This document shows, piece by piece, positions 1 to 10,147 of a DNA stretch of 64,000 nucleotides. The notes below the pieces were generated by a model, which saw nothing but the letters and a program-made list of their open reading frames with translations, searched no databases and was not told where the DNA came from. The translations under genes were made by a program, and so were the position numbers. The DNA lies in assembly GCF_002091985.1 (NCBI RefSeq), contig NZ_MKKX01000032.1:62001-126000 (forward strand), given 5' to 3'. How positions within the stretch are numbered: the first letter of the stretch is position 1; each line of letters begins with the position of its first letter. Source of the DNA: Rhodococcus sp. 1163. GTDB lineage: Bacteria > Actinomycetota > Actinomycetes > Mycobacteriales > Mycobacteriaceae.

Positions 1-2
1 TA

Positions 3-815
3 GTGGTGGTGCTCGTGCTGCTCTTTCTCCCCGGTGCAGGCGGTGACTACCGCGTCTGGTTGGCCAACTTGTCGCTGACTCAGGTATTCGTGCCCCTCAC
101 GTTGACCGAGGGCATGACGCAGATGTGGAGTCTGTCCGTGGAAGTGGCGTTCTATCTGCTGCTACCGCTTGCTGCCTTCGCGATGGTGAAACTCAGGGGT
201 TCGGCGGCACGTCTTCGCATTCCGGTGCTCGCCGTGGTCTCGGCGATCAGTCTGAGTTGGGCTTTCCTGCCGGTCGTGTCAGCCCCGAACACCCATCACG
301 ACAACTGGCTCCCCGGTTACATCCCGTGGTTCGCCGCGGGCATGGTGCTCGCCGAGATTTCCGTCGGACCCATCACCTGGGTACACCGATTGTGCTCGCA
401 CCGGCGCATCGTCGGTGCCATTGCTTTGCTCGCCTTCGCATTGTCCGCGACGCCGCTCGCTGGACCCCAGGGGCTCGTACGGCCCGAGCCGTGGCAGTAC
501 GAAGTGAAGATCGTGCTGGGCGCGGTACTCGCCTTCGCGCTGTTGGCCCCACTCGTGCTCGCCGACGACCATCGGCATCACCGAGTTCTGGAGCATCCGG
601 TGATGCTGGCGTTGGGCCGATGGTCCTACGGCATCTTCATCTGGCATCTGGCGGTGCTCGCCATGGTGTTCCCGGTCTTCGGTGTCGCACCGTTCCAGGG
701 CCATTTCTGGCTCGTCCTCTGCGTGACGGTGGCATTGTCGATTCCCGTCGCTGCAGCGAGTTATGCGCTGGTGGAGGATCCGATGCGGAGGCGGTTCAGT
801 CGTTCTCGGCCGTGA
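3..815 (+). CDS. Acyltransferase family 3 membrane protein (C-terminal part)
   Basis: The reading frame is open to the left edge of the window, so the gene begins upstream and only about 270 C-terminal residues are present. The segment WSLSVEVAFYLLLPL matches the conserved SLSVE-x-FY motif of acyltransferase 3 (OafA/YrhL-type) proteins. It is followed by several hydrophobic helices and a WSYGIFIWH motif, also typical of the family. Members transfer acyl groups to envelope sugars or lipids in the inner membrane. The catalytic N-terminal half cannot be seen, and the substrate is unknown. The last 20 bases overlap the convergent aftD stop. Confidence 0.8.
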   Translation: MVVLVLLFLPGAGGDYRVWLANLSLTQVFVPLTLTEGMTQMWSLSVEVAFYLLLPLAAFAMVKLRGSAARLRIPVLAVVSAISLSWAFLPVVSAPNTHHDNWLPGYIPWFAAGMVLAEISVGPITWVHRLCSHRRIVGAIALLAFALSATPLAGPQGLVRPEPWQYEVKIVLGAVLAFALLAPLVLADDHRHHRVLEHPVMLALGRWSYGIFIWHLAVLAMVFPVFGVAPFQGHFWLVLCVTVALSIPVAAASYALVEDPMRRRFSRSRP

Positions 816-3800
816 CGGCCACGGCGAGCGCCAGTACCGCAACGAGGGCGGCGAACTGAACGAGGTAGGCGTGCCCGATATAGCCCTCCGGTGATCGCCA
901 CGGCCCGCGTGAGAGCAGTGCCATGGCTGTCAAGGTACCGATGCCCGCGGTGGACACCAGTACCCGAGCTGCGACGGTGGTGCCGTACCGCCGTTGGAGC
1001 ACAACGGTGCCGATCCCGAGGACGACGGCCACGACGGCTCCGGTGATGCCGGCGATGACGATTGCGGCGGCGATGAGTGCGATGGCGCCGACGATCGACC
1101 GGTTCCAGGGCCGTGGCGGCACACTCGTGCGGGGTGCACTGGCGCGGAGGGCGAGCAATGCCAACGGGATCAGCAGGAGTAGTCCGCCGAAGATGCCGAG
1201 TCGGTACCACGTGTTGCTCGGATAGTCGAGTACGACGGTCCCGTCGACACCTGCCGGGATCACCCATCCTTGCTGCCAACCGTTCACGGTGATCGGTTTC
1301 AACGTCGTGCCGTCGGGAGATGTTGCGTGCCAACCGGAATTGTTGCTCTCCGGTACGACGAGAAGTTGATCGGTGTCGCGGCCCGATACCTCGATCTCGC
1401 GACGGTCCGACGTCCAGGCGGTCGTGTCGGCGCTGACGGGTGCAGAACTAGTCGCGCTCGTGGCGGGAACGGGCATGGTGCGCAATCGCATTCCGTCGAC
1501 GAAGAATGCGGCACCCGGATCCACGACGACATCCTGCTCGCCCGCCGGGAGGGCAATCGGGTTGAGGGCATCGGTCTCCACCGGGAATATCCCCTCGCAC
1601 AGCGTCGCCTTCAGCGGTTCGCCCGATCGGAATGTGTCGACGGTTGCGGTCACCGATGCACGCACGGTCTGTCCGGCGATCGAGATGATCGGGCCACGGT
1701 CGCAACCGACAGTGACTACCCGGTTCGCGTCGAGTGCGCCGCCCAGAACCGCGCCGGCGGACAGTACTTTCACCTCGGCCAGACCGGGAGGCGCCGGCAG
1801 TACGAAGCCGAGAGAGTTCTTGTCCAGCACATCATCCCAGTCGACGATCGAGATGACGATCCTGTCGGTCACCCGCGGGCTCAGCTCGATCGTGGTGGAG
1901 CCGTCGATGTCACGGACCATCGGTCCATCACCCAAATTGACCGCGACCCTCGTCGGGTGCGCAGGTAGGTCCCCCAGGCTGGGGGACAGGGTGAGGCCGT
2001 CGACGAATGTGGGTTCGGGAAGATTCACCGTCAGAGTGGGCTGCGTACCCGCTCGCTTCTCGATGCTCTTGGTCGGCGCGGTCCACGAGGTCCTGTCGTC
2101 ACCGTCGGTGACGGCGAATGCCGAGCCGTGCAGGTCGCCGACGTCCGAGGTGGCGGTGGCCACTGGGCGACCGGGCTGCGAGAGAAGAGATTCGAGTTCG
2201 GGGCTCTGCCTCGTTCGTAGCGTCAGCTCGGGCAGTACCGCAGTGCCCATAGGTACGGACAGGGTGCGGGAGAAGCGTCCGAGCTCCTCGGGAGGGAGGG
2301 ACAATCCGCTGCTGCAGCGGATTCGATCCGTGGTGTCGATGCACCCGGTACGGCCGGGGAACTCCTGGCTCAGTTCCCAGCCCCGCACGTCGGCGTCAGC
2401 AGTGACGGGTGGAAGTACCGCGCGGTGCACGATCGATACCTGCTGTGGCGCAGCGCGATTGGAGTAGTCATCGACGGAGAGTTCGCTGATCCCGAACTGG
2501 CTTCCGCTGGTACCGTCCACCGTCGACTTGGCCGTGATGCGCACCCACGGCGTCGAACCACCGGGAAGTGACACCGTCAGCGGCTCTCCTGGCTTGTCGA
2601 TTCGAGCCGCGGTACTGCCGTTGGGGGTGGTGATCTCGAGCCACTTGACCGGATCCCCGATCGTCCCCGGACTGGTGTGCAGATGTAGCAGTCCCTGGTT
2701 GACCGGAGTGTCGAAGTCGAGTTGAAGCCATTGTCCCAGTGCGTTTTCGATGCCGTTGGATACCCAGCTCGTCGCCAGATCGCCGTCGACGACTGCCGCG
2801 ACGCCGCTCCCTGGGGCCGTTCCGCCGATCTGCGTCGAATCCGAAGCCGAACTCGATGCGGTGATACGAGCGCCCTCCCATTCGCCGTCGACCGTAGCGG
2901 CGCCGTCCACCGGATAGTCGGGCACGGCATTGAGTGATCTTCGTGGTTCTTCGCTCGAACGCAGCGCGGAGCTGTGATAGTCGACCTGACCGTAGTCGGT
3001 CTCCCTGTTCATCGGCGTATCGGTGACGGTGACCTTGTCCACCGGTATCCCGGCCGCCGCGGCGTCGGAGGCCAGGACGATAGGTCCCGCGGGTACCGGG
3101 TCCGACACACCGTTTCGGCGCTGCTCGTTCAGGCGCGCCACCGACTCCGGTCCGCCCTGCACGAAAGGGACGCGATCCAAGTCGACCGTGTACGGGCCGG
3201 ATGCCGGTATGGCGGTTGGGTTTTCGACCTCGTAAATCTCGACGGCAGGGTACGGCGGTCGCAGATCACCGTCGATGGTTATGCCGTCCACGGTGCCCGG
3301 GGCGATGTCCTCACCGAACCGGGCGACACGCGTCAGGCCCGGTGAGCCGTCGAGAGCGCTGTGGACCTGCACCGGTCGCGTGGAGCGGGAGTTCTCAGGA
3401 TCGAGATCGTTACGCACCACCACGTAGCTGATCCCCTGGCCCAGAAGGGTATCGGCAAGCCCGGCGGATGGACGGCCGTCCGCGATGAGACGCTGCACGG
3501 AATCGAGTGCGCGGATAGCTCCGGGTGGAGTCAGCGGGACGGCGTCGCGCGCCGCCCATGGCGTCGTGGCGAGGGCTTGGAGTGGTTCGTCGCGAGTCAG
3601 GCCCCACGTCTGGAGGGCGAACGGTGCACCGGGGACGACGAGGGCGCGCTGAGCGTCCGAACCGTCGGGGGAGGAGCCTGACGCGTGGTCGGTGAGCCAG
3701 TCGGCCGTGTCGTGCCAGTAGTCGGGGATGGCTTCGTAGGCGCCGCGGGGCGCGAGTTTGCCGGTCCAGGCGAGTGAGGTGGAGAAGGTCAGGGCGACCA

Positions 3801-5088
3801 GAACCAGCCCGGCGACGGCGACCATCTTGTCGCGTTCGGGATGGGCTATTGCCTGGCGCCATCGGGCAGCAGGTACCGAGCCGGGGAGGGGCACCCTGGA
3901 GAGGAGATGCGCGAGCCCGAGCACCAACGGTATTCGGATGAGGGGCTCGAGCTTGTGCACGTTGCGCAGTGGGGCGCCCGCGGTGTCGAGGAACAGGCGC
4001 ACGGTATCGGCGAAGGGGGAACTCAGATCGCCGACGTAGCCGGCTGTGAGCCCTACTATGCCGACCAGCAGTACCACCGTCAGGCGCCCGCGAGCGGGCA
4101 TCGTGCGCATCGCGAGGCCGGCCACTCCGGCGGCAGCGATGACGCCGGTGGCGATGACGGCTGCCGGTTGGGTTACCAGGATGGCGCCCGCCACGCGCTC
4201 GGGGGAGACGAACGGAGTCCAACTGCTGGTACCGCGGAGGATCTCGGCGAGCGAGGCCCACTGCGTCGTGGTTCCGGAGGATTCGATGTAGTCGAGGAAA
4301 GGTGGGCTCACGCGCCCGAGAAGGAGTAGCGGAACGATCCACCACAGGGTGGCGAGGACGCCGAAGCCCACCCACCAGGCGGCGAACGCGGCCCACGCCC
4401 GGTTCGGCCGGTGGCACAGCAACCAGATCACCGCGACGAGGCAGGCGGCGGCCGTCGCGACGGCGTTGACGGCGCCCATCAATGCGACGGCGCACGCGGA
4501 TTGTGCCGCAAGGGTTCGGGGCCCGCCCCACCGGCTGCTCGATTGTGTTGCGTCGGAGCCGCTTCCGCTGAAAGCGCGAACCACCGGAATCAATACCCAC
4601 GGTGCCAACATCATCGGCATCGTCTCGGACGAGATGGATGCGAGAGTGGTGATGACGCGGGGTGACAGAGCGAATGCGAATGCGGCGATGAGCCGTGAGC
4701 TACGGGAGCCGATGCCCAGCGCTTCGGCCAACCGAATGATTCCCCAGAATCCGGCGATCAACAGCAGCGCCCACCAGATGCGCTGGGTTATCCACGGCGG
4801 AATCGCGAGAATGTCACCGAGCGCAAAAAACGCGCCATGTGGGAAGAAGTATCCGTAGGCCTGGTTTTGCACCTGACCGAGAGGCGCCTGGCTCGTCCAC
4901 TGGTGTGAGGCGCGCGCAAGAAATCCCAGCGGATTCTGGGAGAGATCATACTTCGTATCCGCGACCGTGTAGCCGGGGATCTGCAGGAACGAAACGAGAA
5001 ACGCTAGAGCGGAGACCCCGAGCAGCCACTTACGTCCGAGGCGCTCGGACGAGATCGTTCCAGCAGTGTCAGCGGCTGCCGTACTCAA
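796..5088 (-). CDS. aftD: AftD-type alpha-(1->3)-arabinofuranosyltransferase
   Basis: The product is 1430 residues, matching AftD (about 1400 residues), the GT-C arabinofuranosyltransferase that branches arabinogalactan and lipoarabinomannan using decaprenyl-phosphoarabinose. The N-terminal 430 or so residues are polytopic. The long periplasmic part holds two discoidin-like carbohydrate-binding stretches, around residues 745-880 (with VVDGDLATSWVS) and 975-1085 (with VTDGDDRTSWTA). Membrane helices return at the C terminus from about residue 1297. The start is TTG at 5088, inside the end of the small DUF2613 gene, so the two are probably translationally coupled. Order with the DUF2613 gene, lpqI and the fadE5 block follows M. 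tuberculosis Rv0236c onward as I recall it. Confidence 0.93.
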   Translation of the reverse strand: MSTAAADTAGTISSERLGRKWLLGVSALAFLVSFLQIPGYTVADTKYDLSQNPLGFLARASHQWTSQAPLGQVQNQAYGYFFPHGAFFALGDILAIPPWITQRIWWALLLIAGFWGIIRLAEALGIGSRSSRLIAAFAFALSPRVITTLASISSETMPMMLAPWVLIPVVRAFSGSGSDATQSSSRWGGPRTLAAQSACAVALMGAVNAVATAAACLVAVIWLLCHRPNRAWAAFAAWWVGFGVLATLWWIVPLLLLGRVSPPFLDYIESSGTTTQWASLAEILRGTSSWTPFVSPERVAGAILVTQPAAVIATGVIAAAGVAGLAMRTMPARGRLTVVLLVGIVGLTAGYVGDLSSPFADTVRLFLDTAGAPLRNVHKLEPLIRIPLVLGLAHLLSRVPLPGSVPAARWRQAIAHPERDKMVAVAGLVLVALTFSTSLAWTGKLAPRGAYEAIPDYWHDTADWLTDHASGSSPDGSDAQRALVVPGAPFALQTWGLTRDEPLQALATTPWAARDAVPLTPPGAIRALDSVQRLIADGRPSAGLADTLLGQGISYVVVRNDLDPENSRSTRPVQVHSALDGSPGLTRVARFGEDIAPGTVDGITIDGDLRPPYPAVEIYEVENPTAIPASGPYTVDLDRVPFVQGGPESVARLNEQRRNGVSDPVPAGPIVLASDAAAAGIPVDKVTVTDTPMNRETDYGQVDYHSSALRSSEEPRRSLNAVPDYPVDGAATVDGEWEGARITASSSASDSTQIGGTAPGSGVAAVVDGDLATSWVSNGIENALGQWLQLDFDTPVNQGLLHLHTSPGTIGDPVKWLEITTPNGSTAARIDKPGEPLTVSLPGGSTPWVRITAKSTVDGTSGSQFGISELSVDDYSNRAAPQQVSIVHRAVLPPVTADADVRGWELSQEFPGRTGCIDTTDRIRCSSGLSLPPEELGRFSRTLSVPMGTAVLPELTLRTRQSPELESLLSQPGRPVATATSDVGDLHGSAFAVTDGDDRTSWTAPTKSIEKRAGTQPTLTVNLPEPTFVDGLTLSPSLGDLPAHPTRVAVNLGDGPMVRDIDGSTTIELSPRVTDRIVISIVDWDDVLDKNSLGFVLPAPPGLAEVKVLSAGAVLGGALDANRVVTVGCDRGPIISIAGQTVRASVTATVDTFRSGEPLKATLCEGIFPVETDALNPIALPAGEQDVVVDPGAAFFVDGMRLRTMPVPATSATSSAPVSADTTAWTSDRREIEVSGRDTDQLLVVPESNNSGWHATSPDGTTLKPITVNGWQQGWVIPAGVDGTVVLDYPSNTWYRLGIFGGLLLLIPLALLALRASAPRTSVPPRPWNRSIVGAIALIAAAIVIAGITGAVVAVVLGIGTVVLQRRYGTTVAARVLVSTAGIGTLTAMALLSRGPWRSPEGYIGHAYLVQFAALVAVLALAVAVTAEND

Positions 5089-5239
5089 CCTGATTGAGCA
5101 ACGACGAGTCGGCGTTGCCGGTGCGGTCGATCTCGGGACGAGTGTTGTCCGATGCTGCCGCAGTCACCCCGAACACGACGCCGGCGCCCAATACCGCGCC
5201 GACTACTGCAGCAACAATTCCCGGGACAGCAAACTTCAT
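5069..5239 (-). CDS. Small secreted/membrane DUF2613-type protein
   Basis: A 56-residue protein with one N-terminal hydrophobic segment (MKFAVPGIVAAVVGAVLG) and a short polar tail. It resembles the small DUF2613 protein encoded directly before aftD in mycobacteria (Rv0236A). I chose ATG at 5239 because GGAG lies 6 bases upstream; a GTG four codons earlier has no such site. The stop overlaps the aftD start by 20 bases. The function is unknown; conserved coupling suggests it serves AftD or the envelope. Confidence 0.78.
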   Translation of the reverse strand: MKFAVPGIVAAVVGAVLGAGVVFGVTAAASDNTRPEIDRTGNADSSLLNQVEYGSR

Positions 5240-5341
5240 CTCGGTCTCCACTTTCGTCGGCAGGCATCAATGACGGCGACTTTCCCCCGTGCGCCGCTAA
5301 AGGTATCACCCGGTGGGCACGATGCTGTGACGCACTCGTCC

Positions 5342-5809
5342 TTACTTGCCGGGTGGAACTATCAGCACCGGCCGATGGCTGTGGCGCAGCACATGATCTG
5401 CCACCGAACTCTGGAGCAGCGAACGAAGGCCCGTGATGCCACGGGTTCCGGTGACGATGATGTCCACGTCGAGATCGTCGGCTTTCTCCACGATGGCGCT
5501 CCAAATGGCCGTCGTGCATTCGGCGCAGTGCCCCTCCACTTCGAGCCCGGCTTCACCGGCGAGTCGAACACCCTCTTCGTTGATGGCCTTCGCGTCGGTC
5601 AGTGCCACGTCCTCGGTTTCGTCGTCGGCTACCCATTCGGGTTGCATGACGCCGGAAAGTCCGGACATGCGTGCTGCTTGGCGAACCATCGGCTCCCACG
5701 CGGTGACGACGATGGCACGCTTCGTCGTCAGAAATCGGCCGGCGTACTCGATGGCTCGTTTGGCGTTGTCCGAGCCGTCGTAGGCGATGAGTATCAGATC
5801 TGCAGGCAT
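5342..5809 (-). CDS. Universal stress protein (UspA family)
   Basis: A 155-residue single-domain UspA protein. The N terminus MPADLILIAYDGSDNAKRA is the usual beta1/ATP-loop with D-G-S. Near the C terminus GTRGITGLRSLLQSSVADHV is the nucleotide-binding G-x2-G-x9 loop, with SS in place of the usual GS, followed by HRPVLIV. The start at 5809 has a strong GGAGGAG site 5-6 bases upstream; the open frame further upstream crosses the divergent lpqI start and is not coding. Family members bind ATP and act under hypoxia or stress; the specific role is not shown. Confidence 0.9.
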   Translation of the reverse strand: MPADLILIAYDGSDNAKRAIEYAGRFLTTKRAIVVTAWEPMVRQAARMSGLSGVMQPEWVADDETEDVALTDAKAINEEGVRLAGEAGLEVEGHCAECTTAIWSAIVEKADDLDVDIIVTGTRGITGLRSLLQSSVADHVLRHSHRPVLIVPPGK

Positions 5810-5900
5810 CGGTCTCCTCCTGGTGAGCTTGTGGTCGAAGGCTATCGCGTCGAGGTCGCCGATCGCGGCGCTACGGCCACCTCGGCTACCGTTGAGAACC

Positions 5901-7067
5901 ATGATGAAGTTCCGCTCGCCCGTGCCCATCGCTGTGCTGGTGCTGGGGATCGGTTTCACCGCCGGTTGCGGAACCGCAGCGGAACCGGAGCCCGTAGCTG
6001 CACCGGCCGTCACGTCGGCCGCGACGTCGGCGGAGGCCACGACGGAAGCTGCGACGCCGCCGCCTGATCCTTGCGCGGCGTTCGTCGGCTCCTTGACCGA
6101 GCGGCAGCGTCTCGCGCAACTACTGACGGTCGGCGTCACCGGTACCGACGACGCGGTGAACATCGTGGCGACGGAACAGGTCGGCGGCATCTTCATCGGT
6201 AGCTGGACGGATTCGCAGACGCTGGCGAACCGCGAGGTGCCCCGGATCGCTGCGGCCGCTGCCGTGCCGCCGATGGTGACCATCGACGAAGAGGGCGGTC
6301 GAGTGTCACGGGTGGAGGATCTGCTGGGAAGCGATCCTTCCGCACGCGAGACCGCCCGGACGATGTCGGTGGACGAGACCTATGGCATGGCGCACGAACG
6401 GGGGCGCGGCTTGAAGGACCTCGGGGTCACTGTCGACTACGCACCGGTGGTCGATGTCAGTAGTCAGCCGGATGACTCGGTGATCGGGGATCGGTCGTAT
6501 TCTTCCGATCCGAACGAGGTGATCGCGTATGCGGGCGCCTACTCTCAGGGCCTCCGCGATGCTGGAATCATGCCTGTACTCAAGCACTTCCCCGGGCATG
6601 GGTCCGGCTCCGGCGATTCGCATACCGGTGAGGTGACGACACCTCCGCTCGATCAGCTTCGGCAGTCCGATCTCGTTCCGTACACCGCCCTCTCGCAGAC
6701 CGGCGTCGGCATCATGGTCGGACATCTCGATGTACCGGGACTGACCGATCCTGGTGTGCCTGCAAGTATCAGCCCGGCAGCGATGGCACTGCTGCGCGAC
6801 GGTGTCGGTTACGGCGCGAGCCCGTTCACCGGGCCGATTTTCACCGACGATCTTTCCGGCATGGCTGCGATCACCGACAGGCTCGGCATCGTGGCGGCCG
6901 TCGAAGCGGCACTGGTCGCGGGCGCAGACGTCGCGCTGTGGCTGACCACCGACGACGTGCCTCAGGTTCTGGACAATCTGGAGAACGCGGTTGCCACGGG
7001 ACGATTGCCTGCACCGCAGGTCGACGCATCTGCAGCCACAGTCGCACGGTTCAAGGGCGCCTGCTAG
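5901..7067 (+). CDS. lpqI: Lipoprotein LpqI, GH3 beta-N-acetylglucosaminidase
   Basis: A 388-residue lipoprotein with signal peptide and lipobox FTAGC (Cys23 from ATG 5901; ATG 5904 is also possible). The GH3 N-acetylglucosaminidase signature KHFPGHGSGSGDSHTG carries the Asp-His general acid/base pair, and FTDDLSGM carries the nucleophile Asp. The enzyme removes N-acetylglucosamine from muropeptides during peptidoglycan turnover at the outer face of the membrane. It sits between AftD and the TetR gene, as in M. tuberculosis (Rv0237). It is divergent from the stress protein, with about 90 bases between them. Confidence 0.93.
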   Translation: MMKFRSPVPIAVLVLGIGFTAGCGTAAEPEPVAAPAVTSAATSAEATTEAATPPPDPCAAFVGSLTERQRLAQLLTVGVTGTDDAVNIVATEQVGGIFIGSWTDSQTLANREVPRIAAAAAVPPMVTIDEEGGRVSRVEDLLGSDPSARETARTMSVDETYGMAHERGRGLKDLGVTVDYAPVVDVSSQPDDSVIGDRSYSSDPNEVIAYAGAYSQGLRDAGIMPVLKHFPGHGSGSGDSHTGEVTTPPLDQLRQSDLVPYTALSQTGVGIMVGHLDVPGLTDPGVPASISPAAMALLRDGVGYGASPFTGPIFTDDLSGMAAITDRLGIVAAVEAALVAGADVALWLTTDDVPQVLDNLENAVATGRLPAPQVDASAATVARFKGAC

Positions 7068-7094
7068 CTTCACGACAGAAGCGACGCAGCCATT

Positions 7095-7110
7095 CTTACT
7101 GTGGAGTAAG
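7095..7110. promoter_or_regulatory. Operator-like inverted repeat before the TetR gene
   Basis: CTTACT-GTGG-AGTAAG is a perfect 6-base inverted repeat 57 bases before the TetR start, a typical place for autoregulation. The same half-sites with a different spacer occur at 10148-10163, and related forms occur at 15550-15565 and 18235-18250. Confidence 0.6.
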
Positions 7111-7167
7111 ATCAGTGGTTCTACCTTTGTTTGTTCGACCCTGCTTCGACCTTGGTTTGGAGGACAC

Positions 7168-7773
7168 ATGGCTGGCGGCACCAAGCGATTGCCCCGCGCC
7201 GTCCGTGAGCAACAGATGCTCGACGCGGCAGTGGATGTGTTCTCCGACAACGGTTTCCATGAAACTTCGATGGACGCGATTGCGAAGAGGGCGTCGATTT
7301 CGAAGCCCATGCTCTACCTCTACTACGGCTCCAAAGATGAGCTGTTCGCCGCGTGTATCCATCGCGAAGGCGTCAAATTCGTCGAGGCGATGACTCCGGC
7401 CGCAGATCCGACACTGACCCCTCGTGAGCAACTGCGTCGCGCATTGCTCGGGTTTCTCGGTTTCGTCGGCGATCACCGGAAGTCTTGGATGGTGCTCTAC
7501 CGGCAGGCGATCGGTCAGACTGCCTTTGCTTCGCAGGTACAGACCAGCCGAGATCGGCTGATCGAGTTGACGGCGGGTCTGCTGGAGATGAGTACGAAGG
7601 ATCCGGACGAGGGCCAGAACTACACGCTGATGGCCGTGGCGTTGGTGGGCGCGGGTGAGGCAGTGGCCGATCGTGTCGCCGGCGGTGAGATCGAGGTCGA
7701 CGCGGCTGCCGATCTGCTCGAGAATCTGGCGTGGCGAGGTCTGGCAGGTAAGAAGTCCGCAACCAACGCGTAG
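7168..7773 (+). CDS. TetR-family regulator (Rv0238-like)
   Basis: A 201-residue TetR repressor. The N-terminal helix-turn-helix is intact (MLDAAVDVFSDNGF, then MDAIAKRASISKPMLYLYYG, then SKDELFAAC). The remainder is an all-helical ligand domain. The start at 7168 follows GGAGG by 4 bases; the frame remains open upstream without an initiation signal. Position and neighbours match Rv0238, beside the fatty-acid genes htdX, fabG4, fadA2 and fadE5. The repeat at 7095-7110 just before it recurs in front of those genes, so I infer it controls itself and that set. An acyl-CoA-type ligand is plausible but not shown. Confidence 0.88.
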   Translation: MAGGTKRLPRAVREQQMLDAAVDVFSDNGFHETSMDAIAKRASISKPMLYLYYGSKDELFAACIHREGVKFVEAMTPAADPTLTPREQLRRALLGFLGFVGDHRKSWMVLYRQAIGQTAFASQVQTSRDRLIELTAGLLEMSTKDPDEGQNYTLMAVALVGAGEAVADRVAGGEIEVDAAADLLENLAWRGLAGKKSATNA

Positions 7774-7806
7774 GACCTGCGCTGTGTGTATGAAAGCTTG
7801 GAGATG

Positions 7807-7842
7807 AAACAGCCCCTACGTGCGCTCACGTAGGGGCTGTTT
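7807..7842. terminator. Bidirectional terminator between TetR and htdX
   Basis: A perfect 16-bp stem (AAACAGCCCCTACGTG and its complement) with a CGCT loop and flanking A and T runs. It separates the convergent TetR gene and htdX and can act in both directions. Confidence 0.9.
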
Positions 7843-7846
7843 CGGT

Positions 7847-8704
7847 TTACCGCAGCGTTGCGGTGAGGTGCGGGTACCCCTTCTTGGGGTTCGAAAGCGA
7901 GAGATCCCAGCCGGTGCCGACGGATTCGGCATACAGGTTCACGGTTGCGGGCAGCACGATCGGCTTGCCGAACCGCACGCTGTAGGTGACCTTCTCGGGA
8001 ATTCGGCCCTCGATGATCTGCAATGCTGCAGCTGCGCTCCACATTCCATGCGCGATGGTCTTCGGAAATCCGAATGCCTTTGCGCCGAGCGTGGATACGT
8101 GAATCGGATTGCGATCACCCGATATCGACGCATACCTGCTGATCGTCTTCTGATCGACTCGAAGGGTGCGCGTCGGGGGTGGTGGTACCTCGTCGGCAGG
8201 CGGGGCTTCGCGGAGTTCGCCGGACAGGGAAGTCTTCTGCAGGCTCAGGAAGCTCGAGGTCTGCCTCCAGACGAGTTCGCGACCGACGCTTACTTCGCTG
8301 ACCAGGTCGACCAGCAGACCCTTGCGGTGCTCGCGCAGGTTCTCCGCGTGCACTCGAACGTCCAGAGGCTCCGAGACGGAGATCGGCCGAAACGCCTCGA
8401 TGACGTTCTCCGCATGCACCGAACCGATGGCCGCGAACGGAAAGCCTTTGGACACCATCAGTTTCATGACCGTCGGGAAGACGAGCGTGAACGGATACGT
8501 GATGGGCAGGATGTCACCGAAGCGTAGTCCGGTGGCCCTGCAGTAACCGGCGAGATTTGCGGAATCGACGCGCAGGCCGCGGAGCTCGAACTCGGTGGAC
8601 GGCACCGAAGACGACTTCGACCCGAGGAACGGCAACGCGCCACGTGCGGCCGCGGTGTAGATTTCCGAAATCTTGGGCTGCTCCGAGAGCTTGACGACGC
8701 TCAT
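7847..8704 (-). CDS. htdX: 3-hydroxyacyl-thioester dehydratase HtdX (MaoC-like)
   Basis: A 285-residue double-hotdog protein. The C-terminal half has the (R)-hydratase motif: [10 protein letters not shown] gives catalytic Asp and His, followed by [12 protein letters not shown]. It catalyses the reversible hydration of trans-2-enoyl thioesters in fatty-acid metabolism. Its start overlaps the fabG4 stop by 4 bases, so the ketoreductase and dehydratase are co-translated, as for Rv0241c-Rv0242c. Transcription ends at the hairpin 7807-7842. Confidence 0.93.
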   Translation of the reverse strand: MSVVKLSEQPKISEIYTAAARGALPFLGSKSSSVPSTEFELRGLRVDSANLAGYCRATGLRFGDILPITYPFTLVFPTVMKLMVSKGFPFAAIGSVHAENVIEAFRPISVSEPLDVRVHAENLREHRKGLLVDLVSEVSVGRELVWRQTSSFLSLQKTSLSGELREAPPADEVPPPPTRTLRVDQKTISRYASISGDRNPIHVSTLGAKAFGFPKTIAHGMWSAAAALQIIEGRIPEKVTYSVRFGKPIVLPATVNLYAESVGTGWDLSLSNPKKGYPHLTATLR

Positions 8705-10047
8705 GCGCCGAGGAGACTCTGACCGCAGACGCGGACAATCTGTCCGGTGACGGCGTTCGACGAGGGAGAAGCGAAGTACGACACCAGTTCTGCGACGTCG
8801 ACGGTCTGGCCGCCCTGTAGCAGCGAGCTCATGCGTCGCCCGGCCTCGCGGGTGGCGAAGGGGATGGCGGCGGTCATCGCGGTTTCGATGAATCCGGGTG
8901 CGACGGCGTTGATGGTGATCGACTTGGCGGCGAGCACGGGGGCCGACGCCTGTACGAGGCCGATGACGCCCGCCTTGGATGTGCCGTAGTTGGTCTGGCC
9001 GCGGTTGCCGGCGATGCCGGCGATGGAGGACACGTCGATAACGCGTCCGCCTTCCTTGAGTGCACCGACCTTCACCAGGTGATCGGTGATGCGCTGTGGT
9101 GCAGCCAGATTCACGCCGATGACAGAGTTCCAGCGACTCTCGTCCATGTTGGCGAGCGTCTTGTCGCGGGTGATGCCGGCGTTGTGGACGATGATGTCGG
9201 CACCGCCGTGACGCTCGAGGAGGTGCTTGGCGAGCACCTCGGCGGCGTCGGGTGCAGTGACATCGAGCGCCAGCGAGGTGCCGCCGACCTTGTTGGCGGT
9301 CTCGGACAGTGCCTCACCGGCGGCGGGGATGTCTGCTGCGATGACGTGTGCGCCGTCGCGCGCCAGCACCTCGGCGATGGTGGCACCGATGCCGCGTGCC
9401 GCGCCGGTGACTACTGCGACCTTTCCGGCCAGCGGCTTGTCCCAGGACGCGGGTGCGGTGGAATCGGCGTCGCCGACGACGATGACCTGGCCGTCGACGA
9501 AGGCCGACTTGGCGGACAGCAGGAAGCGCAGGGTGGATTCGAGGCCGGAAAGCCCGGTCGATGCGTCGGGGGAGATATAGACCAGCTGAGCCGTCGCGCC
9601 GCGTTTGACCTCTTTGCCGACGCTGCGAGTGAAGCCTTCGAGGGCGCGCTGGGCGATGTGCTCGTCGACGTTTGCCGTCTTCTCCGGTGTCGTACCGATG
9701 ACGACGACGCGTGCGGAGGGCGCGAGGTTGCGGATGACGGGCTGGAAGAACTGGAAGAGCTGCTCGAGGTCGGCGACGTTGCCGATGCCGGTGGCGTCGA
9801 AGACCAGTGCGCCGTACTTGGCGTCGTTCGACTGTGCCTGCGGGTAGTCGGAGAGGAGTTGGCGCAGTGGCTCGACGAGTCGGCCGTTGCCGCCGATGAG
9901 GACGGGTCCGGCCAGGGGCGGTTCGCCTGCCTTGTACCGACGCAGCTTCTCGGGCTGCGGCAGGCCTGCCTGCTTGGCGATGAATGCTCCAGGCGCGGAC
10001 GCCAAGAACGTTGAGTAGAGGTCTGGGGCTCCCTTGGTGGCTGCCAC
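8701..10047 (-). CDS. fabG4: High-molecular-weight 3-oxoacyl-thioester reductase FabG4
   Basis: A 448-residue protein, the long FabG4 form (about 454 residues) rather than the usual 250. Residues 1-200 form a flavodoxin-like N-terminal domain. The reductase domain has the cofactor loop TGAARGIG at 214-221, HNAGITRD, the catalytic Ser in [11 protein letters not shown] and YGTSK with Tyr and Lys. It reduces 3-oxoacyl thioesters; the M. tuberculosis enzyme prefers NADH. The start is GTG 10047. It heads the fabG4-htdX operon and faces fadA2 across a 165-base divergent promoter region carrying the operator at 10148-10163. Confidence 0.94.
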   Translation of the reverse strand: MAATKGAPDLYSTFLASAPGAFIAKQAGLPQPEKLRRYKAGEPPLAGPVLIGGNGRLVEPLRQLLSDYPQAQSNDAKYGALVFDATGIGNVADLEQLFQFFQPVIRNLAPSARVVVIGTTPEKTANVDEHIAQRALEGFTRSVGKEVKRGATAQLVYISPDASTGLSGLESTLRFLLSAKSAFVDGQVIVVGDADSTAPASWDKPLAGKVAVVTGAARGIGATIAEVLARDGAHVIAADIPAAGEALSETANKVGGTSLALDVTAPDAAEVLAKHLLERHGGADIIVHNAGITRDKTLANMDESRWNSVIGVNLAAPQRITDHLVKVGALKEGGRVIDVSSIAGIAGNRGQTNYGTSKAGVIGLVQASAPVLAAKSITINAVAPGFIETAMTAAIPFATREAGRRMSSLLQGGQTVDVAELVSYFASPSSNAVTGQIVRVCGQSLLGA

Positions 10048-10147
10048 TTGTCCTACCTTTCACTTGGCGTCTTCGCAGTCCCGCGTGCACGCTCGATGCC
10101 GGGCGCACACACGGGCGCGAAGCGCACGACCGGGTGTCGACAACCAA

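Noticed and set aside
1373-2467. A 364-codon plus-strand frame opposite aftD
   Set aside because: Ser/Thr/Arg-rich shadow of the aftD reading frame with no ribosome site or recognisable domain.
5810-6283. A 157-residue N-terminal extension of the universal stress protein
   Set aside because: It crosses the lpqI promoter, start and lipobox; the conserved N terminus and a strong ribosome site place the start at 5809.
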